This document shows, in pieces, positions 1-10,400 of a stretch of 64,000 nt of DNA. This DNA is from Distichodus sexfasciatus. Lineage: Eukaryota > Chordata > Actinopteri > Characiformes > Distichodontidae. How positions within the stretch are numbered: position 1 is the stretch's first letter; each line of letters begins with the position of its first letter. The stretch spans positions 3,867,123 through 3,931,122 of the forward strand of contig JAVGVS010000011.1 of the NCBI GenBank assembly GCA_032718565.1, in the 5' to 3' direction. A program made the position numbers and the translations under genes. The notes beneath the pieces are model-generated. The model ran no database searches. It worked only from the letters and a program-made list of their open reading frames with translations, and was not told the DNA's origin.

Positions 1-1595
1 TTGGCCCTTGTCCAAGTCGATCAAATCCTTAAACTCTGCTTCTAGCACATCAACTTCAGGGACAAAATGATCATTTTCTACCTAATATATCCCACGGTAG
101 CTTTAGTATTTTTTACTCTTGAATATTGGTTATTCACTTCACCCATAAGTGGTGATATTTTTCAAAAAAAATCTGAAAAGACGTAAAGCCACTTTGCCTT
201 GAATTACTCACTGCCAAAAAATTACTGTTACTGAAGTTTAAAGACCATTTAATACCCATTCGTCCTCTTTAGCTTTGACCACCTAGCGTTTACGTTGGAG
301 TGCCGCTCAGGTGTGAGATACCCGTGTGGTTAATTGAGATAAAGCCTGAAGGGGCTTGTCTGCCGGAGAGCTCAGATTAGCCCTGTGGAATGACTGGATC
401 ATTTTTAGGATTAGAAAGGGAAGGGGGCTTTCCTCCTTTGCGCCACCATTCCGTCTGCTGCCGGGCGCCGACACGCTCGAGTCATAACACAGAACCTACG
501 CACTTAAGCTTCCTCAAGATGTGGCAGAATCCACCTCACTCTGCTGTCTGAACGTGTGTCTCCATTAAGCAAACATGCTACATAACCTCCTATTTCCATC
601 CCTTATTGTTCATTTATGAGCCTCTAGATCATTAATTGTGAAACTGGGAGGTGCGGAGCTGTGAAGCAAATGAATGACATGGAATTTTGACCCAATGTTC
701 ACATTGTTGTTTTTTTTTATCTCAGGGAGCTGATGAAGTTTTAATGACAGTGGAAATGTTGCCTTTTCGCTGTGTCTGCCTAGTTTTGGGATATAGACGC
801 AGGGGCTTACACTCGCATGAAACGTCAGCAAGTTCAGTGACCGATGGGCACAAATAAGACAAAGAAAAGGTGGGTGCTTGAAATATTGGGTAAAGGGGAA
901 GGAGAAAAGTTGGGGGTTAAAATATGTGAATCTACCAAAGGGGGCCTTGCAGAAAAAGTTTGGGAACCACTACTCCTGTTGTACTTGTGAGACCCAAAAA
1001 AAGGAGATATAACTGGGTCGGGCCAGTGGGTGGTCTTGGCGTGACAGTTGCCCCGTTACTTATGTGTCCATCTTCTTAATAGAAGCTTCAAGCATCAGCC
1101 TTTTGAGACCGCGTCCCGAGCCTCCATCATGCCTCCGACTCAGGTTTTGCAGCCATCTGCCTGATCCCAGCGCAGACGGCACGTCCAACCTTGGCACTTC
1201 CTTGGAGCGCCGGCCCGGCGTGCTTGACCCATGCCTTCCAGGTCGCGACCTTCACCTTATTTCCTCGCCTGTGATTTTCGACAGGAGGGTTGTGTCCACC
1301 CGATACCCACGCTTGGTGCAGCATTGGAGGGCAGGATTTCGGGGAACTGGCCACTTAGCTTTGATGCTCCAGTTTCGCCCCTGACCCGCTCCATCCTCCT
1401 CCATCCCTGCATCCATCTGGCCGGGCCCTTTTTCAACCCGCCACCCAGACAGTAGAGGCCAAGGCTCCCACGATGAGCCCCACTTAACCTCACCCACATT
1501 GTTAACTCCAAAATGGTGTAGCTGCAAAGTTGATTTGAGAGCTGGTTGTGTGCAGTCTGCATTTACTTTTACACATTTGGTCAACACTCTTGAAC
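1..1595. other. Low-copy sequence, no gene seen
   Basis: No recognisable gene, exon or repeat. Bases about 1020-1470 are richer in GC and CpG than their surroundings and hold short overlapping open frames on both strands. That is expected where stop codons are rare and does not indicate coding. The rest is AT-rich with short homopolymer runs. Function unknown. Confidence 0.5.
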
Positions 1596-1828
1596 ACAGT
1601 AAGTTGCACTTGACAGTCTCGCTGCAGCAACTAGTGGTTCAGGCTCTTGCTTGGGGTGCAACAGTGGTTCCTGGGATTCGAACCTTGAACCTTATGGTCA
1701 CCGACCCAACACCCGTGTCTTGCCCTGAATGATTTTTACTTCGCCAGTTGTAGTCACCCACTTTGGTGACTGGTGAATTTGAGGTTCAAATCCCAGTAAG
1801 AGTAGCCTTTAACAGTAAGTTGCACTTG
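1596..1828 (-). mobile_element. SINE-like segment between 17-bp direct repeats
   Basis: A perfect 17-bp direct repeat (acagtaagttgcacttg) lies at 1596-1612 and 1812-1828 and brackets 199 bp. Read on the minus strand, the interior has a tRNA B-box-like stretch (ggttcgaatccca, near 1672-1684) followed by a segment resembling the post-tRNA part of the SINE at 10262-10400 (caagcaagagcc, then ttgctgcagcgagactg). A second B-box-like word (ggttcaaatcc, 1783-1793) faces the other way. The 17-bp repeat is probably a target-site duplication, but the expected SINE tail is missing, so a local duplication remains possible. Confidence 0.45.
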
Positions 1829-1984
1829 TGAGTTGCACCATGTATTGTCTAGCCAGAGTTGACTTCATCTCACAACTGCCAAGATTGCACTGTAATGCAA
1901 TGATCATGCACCAGACAGATGCCACTTCTGCAAATTCAGCATCAGTCAGATAAACCTCCTAAAACCTGTCTCTGTAAAAAGAAA

Positions 1985-2225
1985 AATAATCATATTATAT
2001 AAACCATAATATCAGAATAATTGAAATTGGCCGATAATTGCTTTTTTGGACCGTTGCTTAGATTTGCCTGATATTTTCCACTGATATTTTATGATGCATT
2101 TATTGCATGCCGGACAGGTAGCTTGTGCCAGGCATGTCCAAAGTCCAAGGTCGGATTTTATACGGCCCAGATATCGGATATCGGATATTGGCATCAGCCA
2201 ACAATTCCCTTATCGTGCATCCCTA
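1985..2225. mobile_element. hAT-like DNA transposon fragment
   Basis: The segment ends in atcgtgcatcccta, the mirror of the TAGGGATGCACGAT-type terminus of fish hAT elements. Just inside are repeated atcgg/gatat words (2169-2190) typical of such elements. No matching left terminus was found, so it is a one-ended fragment. The family name is from memory. Confidence 0.45.
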
Positions 2226-2231
2226 ATTTTT

Positions 2232-2365
2232 TGCAATAATGTAACAGTGGTTTTGCCATGCTGCATCGCTATTTGAAAGAAAAGTTACTGGAAAAGCTAT
2301 ATCATTTTGAAAGTAGCTTCGCTACTGACAAGCTACTGAAACAGTAAAGTTAGTTGTGTCACTAC
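2232..2365 (+). repeat. Dispersed AGTAGCT-rich repeat fragment
   Basis: Shares blocks with two other places in the window. One is gttttgccatgctgca...ttactggaaaag, also at 49385-49435. The other is the run of AGTAGCT/GCTACTG words followed by gttag..gtgtcac, also at 57640-57670 and 58130-58150. This copy is not interrupted by a SINE and so shows what the 57.4-58.2 kb copy looked like before insertion. Probably part of a non-autonomous DNA transposon; no termini were identified. Confidence 0.5.
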
Positions 2366-2370
2366 TTGTC

Positions 2371-3105
2371 GTTAACTACACCCCAACACCACATGATTTC
2401 ACCATTGCTGTTATTAAGGAAAATGTAAGCTGCTCTGCAATTTCTTTGACTCTGACACTGCAAACAGGCTACTTGCTTTTTAGGGATTCTTATCTCTAAA
2501 AGAAAAAAAGGAAAAAGTTGAAAGTGTGCTGTATTTCTTGTTTGGGTCCTTGCGCTGACCTTCTCCAGGGAGATTGTGGAATCTAGAATGTCCAGGTGTC
2601 TCGGCACGTTCGCACTCTTCAGAAACTGGAGGAATCTGTTGGTGGTTCTGGTGCCAAGGAAGGGGGAGAGCGGAGCCTTGGAAACGTGTCCGACTTCCGG
2701 TCCACTGCTGTGTTTCTAGGAATTACCTGGACTGGAAGTGAAACTACTTGTCTGGATCAGATAGAGAAGGGAGGTGTGTGTGTGTGTGCTTGTGTTGGTT
2801 CTGCTTGAGAGAGAGAGTGAGCAAGGCAGAAAAGTTGTGCTGCAGTAACGCAGCACAATTCAACCAGAGCAAAGAACATCTGGGTTTTCCCCCTTGACAA
2901 TGCAGACATGGATATGTGTCCAGGAGACGACAGAAGGCCATCCGGTTTGGGGGGAAGAGAAGGAAGGGTCAGAGGGGGAGGGAGGGATGGCGGGAGGGAT
3001 GAGAGTTTATGTAAGTGGAGAGGATATATTTACAGTGCTGCACGTCCCTTCAAGTGGGTGCGAGTTTGTGTTCAAGTTGCTGAAAAGAACCAAACCCCGA
3101 CTGTG
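2371..3105. other. Low-copy sequence, no gene seen
   Basis: Contains a short (TG)n run near 2775-2788 and a GGGA-rich patch at 2945-3005. No recognisable coding exon, RNA gene or transposon boundary. Confidence 0.5.
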
Positions 3106-4345
3106 TATGAGAGTAAGATTATGATTGGGTTTAGGATTAGGATTAGATTTGGGTCACGGTTTAGGGTTATGGTTAGATTATTCCCATATTTTGGAATTGG
3201 ATTGGATTATGATTAATATTTGTTTGTGGGTTGACTGTGGACAAGTTTTGTTTTAGGATTAGATTATGGGTTTGTATTTTGGATTGGAGTTTGATCAGGG
3301 TTAGGGTGAGGGTTAGATTATATCAAAATTTATGGTGAGGTTAAGTAATGATTTAGGTTAGGGGTAGGATTAGACTGGTCTGGTTTAATGTTCAGAGAAG
3401 ATTATGGTAAAGTTTATGGTTTCAATTAGATTATGATTAAGGTTTGTGTTTGCATCATATTGGGCCAGTTTCCCAGTCGAGGTTTAAGAGTAGTTCTAGA
3501 CTAGTTTTGACTTTGAATGGTAAATCTCCGTTGGTACTACAATTTAGTCCAGGACTAGGCTTAATCCATGAGCAAGAAACCAGCCCATTATGAGCAGAGT
3601 TAGGGTTAGATCATGGCGAAATTAAAGTTTAGAGTTAGATTATTTGTAAAATTAGACTTTGGTCAGGTTTAAGGTTCAGATTAGATGATGGTTAAATTTA
3701 GAATTATGATTAGATTGTGGTCATTTTTAGGGTTTAGACTGGATTTTGATAAGGTTTAGGGTGGGGTTTAGATTATAGCTAAATTAAGATTTAGGGTTGG
3801 ATTGCGATTTAGTGTTAGCATTGGGATTAGACTGTGGTCAGGTTTAAACTTCAGATTATGGTAAAGTTTAAGGATTGAGTTTTATTATGATCAAAGTTTG
3901 TTGGACTTGATTGTGATCAAGTTTAGGCCTGGAATGTGTCCATTTAGGGATATATTATAATTTAGGTTAGGGGTGGGATTGTACTACGATCCAGTCTAAG
4001 GTTCAGATTAGATTATGGTTAAATTTAGAATTAGGATTAAATTATGGTAAAAATTTAGAGTTCAGATTGGATTTTGATCAGGTTAGAGTGGGGTTTAGAT
4101 TATGGATAAATAAAGATTTAGGGTTGGATTATGAGTTAGGGTAGCATTGGGATTAGACTGTGGTCAAGTTTAAACTTAAAGTTTAGGGTTTGAATTTTAT
4201 TGTGATCAAAGTTTGTGTTTGAACTTAATTATGATCAGCTTTAGGGTTGGAATATGTCCATTTAGGGATAGGTTTAGATTCTGATTTAGGTTAGGGGTGG
4301 GATTATACTTTGATCAGGTTTAAGGTTCATTTAAGATTATGGTAA
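3106..4345 (+). repeat. Degenerate TTAGG-like satellite tract with ~325-bp period
   Basis: About 1.2 kb of imperfect short words (ttagggtt, aggattagatta, atggttaaattta) with a strong strand bias: T, A and G common, C rare. A higher-order period is visible. The block starting aaggttcag recurs at 3671, 3998 and, truncated, 4322 (spacings 327 and 324). The block tttaggttaggggtgggatt recurs at 3961 and 4285 (spacing 324). This makes two adjacent ~325-bp units plus a less ordered left part. It is not true telomeric TTAGGG, as perfect hexamers are a minority. A MITE at 3462-3586 interrupts it. Confidence 0.8.
3462..3586. mobile_element. Small foldback MITE inside the TTAGG-like tract
   Basis: 125 bp with nearly palindromic ends. 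The left end gggccagtttccc...ggtttaag..tagactag pairs with the right end ggactaggcttaatcc...gaaaccagccc. The composition (C present on both strands) differs sharply from the surrounding tract, so it inserted after the tract existed. The flanking bases att/att may be a 3-bp target duplication. The gaaaccagccc ends and the internal tagtcc/ggacta pair match a family common in teleosts, perhaps Harbinger-like; the superfamily is uncertain. Confidence 0.7.
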
Positions 4346-4404
4346 GATTACAGTTAAGGTTCTATAATTGTATAATTAATGTCAAAGGAATCCTTTCCTA
4401 GGAA

Positions 4405-4437
4405 TGTGTGTGTGTATGTGTGTTGTGTGTGTGTGTG
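4405..4437. repeat. Imperfect (TG)n microsatellite
   Basis: TG dinucleotide run interrupted at tatg and ttg, just right of the TTAGG-like tract. Confidence 0.85.
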
Positions 4438-4613
4438 GAGGTCATATTATTGCTCTTCTTGGCAAGCGTAGACCTTGTTAGCCTTGAGCTCGTTTGCCTT
4501 GTGGGAAGTGATAGGTGAAGAGTCAGGGCTGATCACAGGCTTAGGTGCTGCTTATCCCTGCTGAAGGACATCATGACTTCACCCTCACACACTGTCCACT
4601 CTGCATGTGCGTG

Positions 4614-4630
4614 CACACACACACACACAC
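4614..4630. repeat. (AC)n microsatellite
   Basis: Short perfect CA/AC run followed by ccccatg. Confidence 0.85.
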
Positions 4631-4639
4631 CCCATGTTT

Positions 4640-5725
4640 GTGCAGGATTGAAGGGTTACCCTTGGATCATATGTCTCATGTTCGTGTGTACATTCAGAAA
4701 ATGAGATCACACACAACACACTTGAGTGCCAACGTTGTGCTGAACGTGCTAAAGGTGGGGAAGCACATATACTGTAAGAACCAGCATCTTTATGATGGGC
4801 CTCATTCAAGTTCTTACTTGTGCAACATGCGTGCAGTAAAAATTGTGCAGTAGCTTTAGTGGTTGTAGATTCTGTGGAACTATTCTCCAAATATTGTTGG
4901 ACGTCAGAATCTTGGTGCTTAAGAACAAATTTTATTTTTAAGAATGGATGATTGCCCTCGCCTGCCTTAAGGACAGCAACGACGCATCACACTTTCTGCA
5001 GTCCATAAGCATCTCTTATAAAGAACAGAGAAAAGGCGAGGTGTTGTGCGACTCTGAGATTGCGTCTTTTTCCTCCATCCTCTCATGTGGTGTGGAGCAG
5101 GGCCTCGAGTCGCATCTTAGGAAAAAAAGCCCCCACTGCCTCACCAGCACAGGCGTGTAATGTGGTGGTGTTGTTTTTTTCCCTCTCATCTCCATCTCTT
5201 GTGCCCCACCAGAATTTCTAAGAAATGCACCTATTTTACATTTCCTCTGCCTTAAAAAGGCAAGTCAGACGTGAGTGTGTGGGCCAGATGAGAAGCATCA
5301 CTGAGGCCTGGGCCTTCGCTCCTCACCATCAGCGTCTTAGCTGCAGGGCCTCTCGCTCTCTAAAGTCCTTTTCTTTTTTGTATGTCGTTTAAATTAACTT
5401 GTGAGTCCTGATGTCATTTTGGATCGAATTAGGAAATGAAGACACATCAGTCTGCCTCATTCAGTTATGTAAACCCATGTTTATGTTTAATATAAATGGT
5501 AAAAGCATTCTGTGGATCTATGGCTTACTGTTTACTGCATCTGTGTGGCAGTGCAGTTTTATTAGTCATATTAATTAAATATTTTCCTTAGTTCAATAGA
5601 CTTTAATACTTTTTACGTAAATTTAAATGTGTGAATTTAAAATCATGAAAAATTCATAAGAACCTCAATCTTTGTACTCACCATCTCACTCACCACTGAA
5701 TTTGTCACTAAAAACAACAATTACA
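4640..5725. other. Low-copy sequence, no gene seen
   Basis: Mixed-composition sequence becoming AT-rich toward the right. Short open frames are present, but no recognisable protein, splice-bounded exon or repeat family. Confidence 0.5.
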
Positions 5726-5730
5726 TCAAT

Positions 5731-5787
5731 AACTAATAATAACAATACTAATAATAGTAGTAGTAGTAATAATAATAATAATAATAG
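5731..5787. repeat. (AAT)n/(AGT)n trinucleotide repeat
   Basis: Runs of aataat with an internal (agt)4-5 segment near 5756-5769. Confidence 0.9.
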
Positions 5788-5883
5788 GAAGAAGGAGAAC
5801 TGGTTATTATTTAACAACAATAATGACTGAATATAATATAGCAGTGACAGTAATGCATTATATTTTCCATTGTTTTATTCCCC

Positions 5884-5963
<80 letters not shown>
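5884..5963. repeat. (TTA)n microsatellite, ~80 bp
   Basis: Uninterrupted TTA/ATT repeat of about 27 units. It lies 97 bp right of a complementary AAT-type run on the same strand, so the two could pair as a hairpin. Confidence 0.95.
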
Positions 5964-5989
5964 GTCTTCTTTTTTATTTGGCTTGTTTT

Positions 5990-7312
5990 GGAGTTTTTTG
6001 ATTGCTGGTGAGTTTTCTCAGACAGGAAGTCGAGTTTGCCTTCTCCATCTTATACTGTCAGTTTTTTAAAATCACATTCCAGCATGAGGGAACCATGGGG
6101 GTGCTTTGTGTCATTTCTGGTCGCACAGTATCCCATTACATTTTTTTGGAACCAACCTATGAATTGTTTGGAATTCCAGAACAAAGCCTTACTTTCAGCC
6201 AGAGCATGAATGACACGGCCACCAGTCCCTCTTTCAGACAAGTTTAACGGGCCGTCGTCTCACGTTGCCCTCAGACATGCCAAACACCTCCAATGTATGC
6301 TCACATCCGGCAACGGGCTCCACGGTAACCTGATCGATCTTATCAAACTGTCGTCTGCTCTGGGGAACATGTCGGAGCATCACTCCTGAAATGTCAGAGT
6401 CGTCTCTCTGGTCCGCACCTCAGCCGTTCTGCATTCCTGCCGACGGGATAAACCTCCCCTAATCCCCTTCACCAGGTAGCCCAAACTTGGCAAGGATTGC
6501 CCCAGAATTCCTGCCGCATTCCAAGTCAGGAAAGTCATCAGGGGCTCAGGGGGGCATCATCCCTCACCACAAAGACAGAATTCCCAAAAATGATTTTGCA
6601 TCTTTTTGATTTGGATTGTGGATTGGCAGTGCCAGGAGCAAATCATGCTCAATGCCATTCTGTCCCAGCTGTGAGGTGTTAGTCTGGAACTGAAGCAAAA
6701 ACCAACAGACACCTGATACAGTCCTTTAGTTGCCTTCATGTCCTGACAGAAATTTGATAATTACAACTTTTAATCCGCATGATCACCAAAGTCCTACAGC
6801 GAGCAGACTTGTCATGTGGAACTTCTTTAACCTCAGTTGATCACCTACATACTATAATATGTTCTACATGTGTAGACATACACTATATGTATACAACTTC
6901 AGAAATGATAGTGCTCCTTCTGAGTCTTGGTTGATTTTTTAACTAGTTTTATCTTGTCATTGTCATTCTAGATTGGCTAATTAGTCAATAAGTAAAGGTT
7001 ATATGTGTAATATGTAATATGGCAATGTCTTGCAAAAAGCAAATATACAAATATAATAGGATTAAATTGAATTGAACTGAGTTTAGAGCTGCCAAAAATT
7101 ACAACAACAATCAGTTCCCTTCCTCGGGATTTCTAAATTTACATCCAAGATGCAGTGATGGAAAAAAAAATGACCAAGAAATAGAAAAGATGGCAGGCTA
7201 ATTTCTTTTTACTATTGCAACATGTTTGTGGAAGTTTGTATATCAACAATATTTGTTGGTTTTTATTTTTGCTTTTTGGCTTGTATGAGCAAATTGATTT
7301 ATATGTCAAATG
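5990..7312. other. Low-copy sequence, no gene seen
   Basis: Bases 6240-6560 are GC-richer and look low-copy; the remainder is AT-rich. No gene, RNA or transposon boundary recognised. Confidence 0.5.
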
Positions 7313-7324
7313 TTTAACCTGTAG

Positions 7325-7642
7325 GGTGGCACGGTGGCGCAGCGGTTAGTGTTGCCAGCTCACAGTCAGAAGGTCCTGGGTTTGATCCCCGGGTTGGCCT
7401 TAGGGCCTTTCTGTGTGGAGTTTGCCTGCTCTCTCCGCGTGGGTTTCCTTCCACAGTCCAAAAGCATGCACTGTAGGTTAATTGGCAAATCTAAATTGGC
7501 CCTGTAAGGTGTGAATGGGGTATGTTGGCACCTGCCCAGGGTTGGTCCCTGCCTTGCGACCCCGTTTGGGATTAAGCGATTTGGATAATGAATGAATGTA
7601 TGAATGAATGAATAAATGAATGAACGAATGAACGAATGAACG
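7325..7642 (+). mobile_element. SINE-like retroposon (full length) with 12-bp target duplication
   Basis: Begins at the characteristic gtggcacggtggcgcag, continues through a B-box-like gggtttgatccc and the conserved middle (ttaattggcaaatctaaattg, then tgcccagggttggtccctg), and ends in a variable (gaat)n tail. Flanks match 10 of 12: tttaacctgtag (7313-7324) and ttcaacttgtag (7643-7654). The duplication plus a TGAA-type tail point to L2-like target-primed retroposition. Three further copies lie at 9445, 42034 and 48912. The family resembles repeats described as mermaid-like in fish; the exact name is uncertain. Confidence 0.8.
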
Positions 7643-7654
7643 TTCAACTTGTAG

Positions 7655-9431
7655 AGATGCTGATGTCACAATAAGAGATGTTTTCTTCCAAGGTTGCATT
7701 TTAAGTAGTGGCATTTACAAAGGCAAATAAAAACAAAAACAAAATGATCAATTTCCCAATCTGTGCTTTAATTCTCAAAATAATGTATCACAATTAAAAG
7801 CATTCATTGGTTTGTACAGGTGAGAAATGTCATCATGCTTGTGGTGAGACTTGACAGTCAAAATGTTCTCCAAGTTTGTAAAATGCATAAAAATACATTT
7901 TTCATTCATGCATTCATTCATCGTGCTTGTAATAAATGCAGAATTGATTATTTATCGATCAGCGGTGAATAAAGGTAAAACAAAGTGATGAGTCTGCTTT
8001 GTCATAGCTATGTTTCTGGCTTGTCTGGAGAAAACAGGCAGGCATTACTCATTTCAAATCGTAGCAGTGCGTATCTATCAGCTATTCTGCATTCCTTATG
8101 CCTTGCATCAGTCCTATAGACATTCCTGCAGAAGAATAGGCCTTTTTGGTCTGCGTTTCCCCTTTTTTATGGGAGGATATTTGATTATCTGGCTGTCTGG
8201 TTCCCCTCGAACGCTGAATAAACATCCGTTCTTCTCGTTAATTTCCACTTAGGTTTGGAACACAGCCTGTATTTTGGAATAATACACTGTGTGAAATGTG
8301 CTAGAATGGCAGATTTTAAAAAGAAGTAAAAAAATCCCTTCTCCAAATCTAACGGGGCTGCTTGTGTTAGGCTTAATACTTTAATATCTTCGTTTGTGAG
8401 ATAACTTGGAGGCTTAGTGTCTGAGACGGGGTTTGGTGTTAATTTCATATATGTTCTGTGTTGTGTTTTTCAGGATACCCGTCAAATATTAAGGATAATG
8501 AATTGGAGATAAATTCTGATTTTTGTAAATTGGCAATCAATAAGTCAATTAATATAATGTTCTAATATAATGTTAATAGAAAACAGGCACTGTGGTAGGT
8601 CTCAAAAAAATTCTGTACAATATTCTAAAAAAAACATTTTGAAATATGTCTAATATGTGTCTGATTACATTTATACAAAAGATCCAATGCAGTTGAGATT
8701 CTTGAGGTCAGTTTTGACCTTAAACAGCGAGCTTCCATTCAGGTTGAACTTCTGAATCGAGATTGTGCTCGGGTCCTTCGCTAAGGTCACTGAAAACTGT
8801 TTGGTTTTTCTTCAAGATGGCAAGCGAGGGACAGATGACGGGACTTCCTTAAAAACCTACCGATAAGCGTTCTTACACAGATGAATAATGCTGAGCTGCT
8901 ACAAATAGCAACACAAGTACAACAGTTTATGAAAAACCATTATGGCAGCTGTAGTGCTGAGATTAGATAGATGTGCTGTTTACGTTATGTAAAGATATTC
9001 ACATTTGGACAGGAAAAAGCAGCTCCGCTCATGCCTGCAGCGTAACAGCACACACACTACGTAGTTATGGCAGGATTTAATATACACTGGAGTTACTAAT
9101 TTAATGCAGCCAACTTTCCACATGAATGAAAGTTAAACAGGATGAAGACCTGAAGCTGGCGCCTGTTACATTTATATACAGAAAAAAATGATGCATTATG
9201 TTAAACATGGCACTACTATTAAATGTATTGCAATATCATCTCCAAATTAGGCATTTTTTCTTCTTAAAAATAAAAATCCCATTGTTCAACATCAATTTAA
9301 GATATTTTGGATTACAGAATTAAGACGTCAGTAGACGTCTAATAGTCTAATGTCGTTTTCTTCTATTCATCAGACTTCTTCATCTTCATCTAATTCATTT
9401 GTCTTCATGATGATATCGTTGCCATTAGTTC
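7655..9431. other. Low-copy AT-rich sequence, no gene seen
   Basis: AT-rich with short open frames only. No coding similarity, splice-bounded exon or transposon ends recognised. Confidence 0.5.
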
Positions 9432-9444
9432 AAAGAAAGTTCAT

Positions 9445-9723
9445 TCCTTCATTCATTCTAAGGTGCTAGGCGGGGACCAGCCCTGGGTAGGCGCCAACAC
9501 ACCGCAGGGCACACACACTCACATGCCCATTCGCACCTTACGGGGCCAATTTAGAGTCACCACTTAACCTATACTGCATGCGTATGGACTGTGGGAGGAA
9601 ACCGGAGGACCCGGAGAAAACCCACGAGAACACGGGGAGAGCAGAAAGGCCTACGGCCGACCCGGGATCGATCCCGGGATCTTCTCACTGTGAGGTAGCA
9701 GCGCTGACCACTGCGCCACTGTG
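9445..9723 (-). mobile_element. SINE-like retroposon, minus-strand copy
   Basis: Reverse-complement copy of the 7325-7642 family: a cattcattc tail at the left, gggaccagccctgggtaggc, ggggccaatttagag, then ccactgcgccactgtg at the right. Flanks aaagaaagttcat (9432-9444) and aaaggaagctgcat (9724-9737) look like a diverged target duplication. Contains the direct word pair gatcgatcccgggatc near 9666. Confidence 0.75.
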
Positions 9724-9737
9724 AAAGGAAGCTGCAT

Positions 9738-10261
9738 CATTATTATTATAATGAAAATAATACACATAATCATAGCATTAGAAATGTCCTAAGAAAACCA
9801 TAAAATAATCTGTCAATTGTTCCTGTCATTCAGAAACATTCTAAAAAGATGTCTTTCTGGGAGCTCATAACGTCTAGGTCTTTAAGTCCCTGTTAAAGGC
9901 TCTGGGGAAAGTTTAGAACTTTTTGAAAACATGGCTGTGCTTATATTGATAGAAGTTATGCTACTATTTGCATCAGTATTACTTTAGGGTCAGTTAATTT
10001 ATGACGTGTATTAGAGTTGCTGATGAACTTTGCATGAAGCATATTGAGGAGAAGGGATTACGCCTTTTGTTTCAGCTTTTTTATGCATGAATTTTGAATC
10101 ATGTTTTTCTGCACTAGCTCCTGATCCAATCCTGTAAGATGATGTTTAGAATAAACGGCTGATCAATCTGTTGTTTTCAAGCTTGGATCAAATATAAAAT
10201 AAATCTGAGATTTTAGGTCTGCAAATATTTGTAGAGCTGCTGAAGTCAACGTAATTGGGTA
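9738..10261. other. Low-copy sequence, no gene seen
   Basis: AT-rich stretch between two retroposons. Nothing recognisable beyond an ATT-rich start. Confidence 0.45.
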
Positions 10262-10400
10262 GTGATGGTGGTCTAGTGGTTAGGATGCTCGCCTCAGGAC
10301 CAAGCGGTCGTGGGTTCAAATCCTACTTCCAGCACTACTATCATTGAGTCCCTGAGCAAGACCCTTAACCCCAAGTTGCTCCAGGGAGACTGGATTATGA
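10262..10400 (+). mobile_element. tRNA-Glu-like SINE (family A), 3'-truncated
   Basis: The head closely resembles tRNA-Glu: an A-box region ggtctagtggttaggat at 10270-10286 and a B box ggttcaaatcc at 10313-10323, 5'-3' as in an RNA polymerase III promoter. The body follows (ccctgagcaagacccttaacc, then agttgctccagggagactg). The usual tail (ggataagagc..tctgctaaa, present at 45455) is missing. It is not a functional tRNA gene because no acceptor-stem pairing follows the B box. Confidence 0.8.

Noticed and set aside
5823..6011. Poly-isoleucine membrane-like peptide
   Set aside because: It is the (TTA)n run translated in the ATT frame.
10262..10335. A tRNA-Glu gene
   Set aside because: A and B boxes are present, but no complete cloverleaf or acceptor-stem closure follows and SINE body sequence continues; the same holds at 45455 and 57682.
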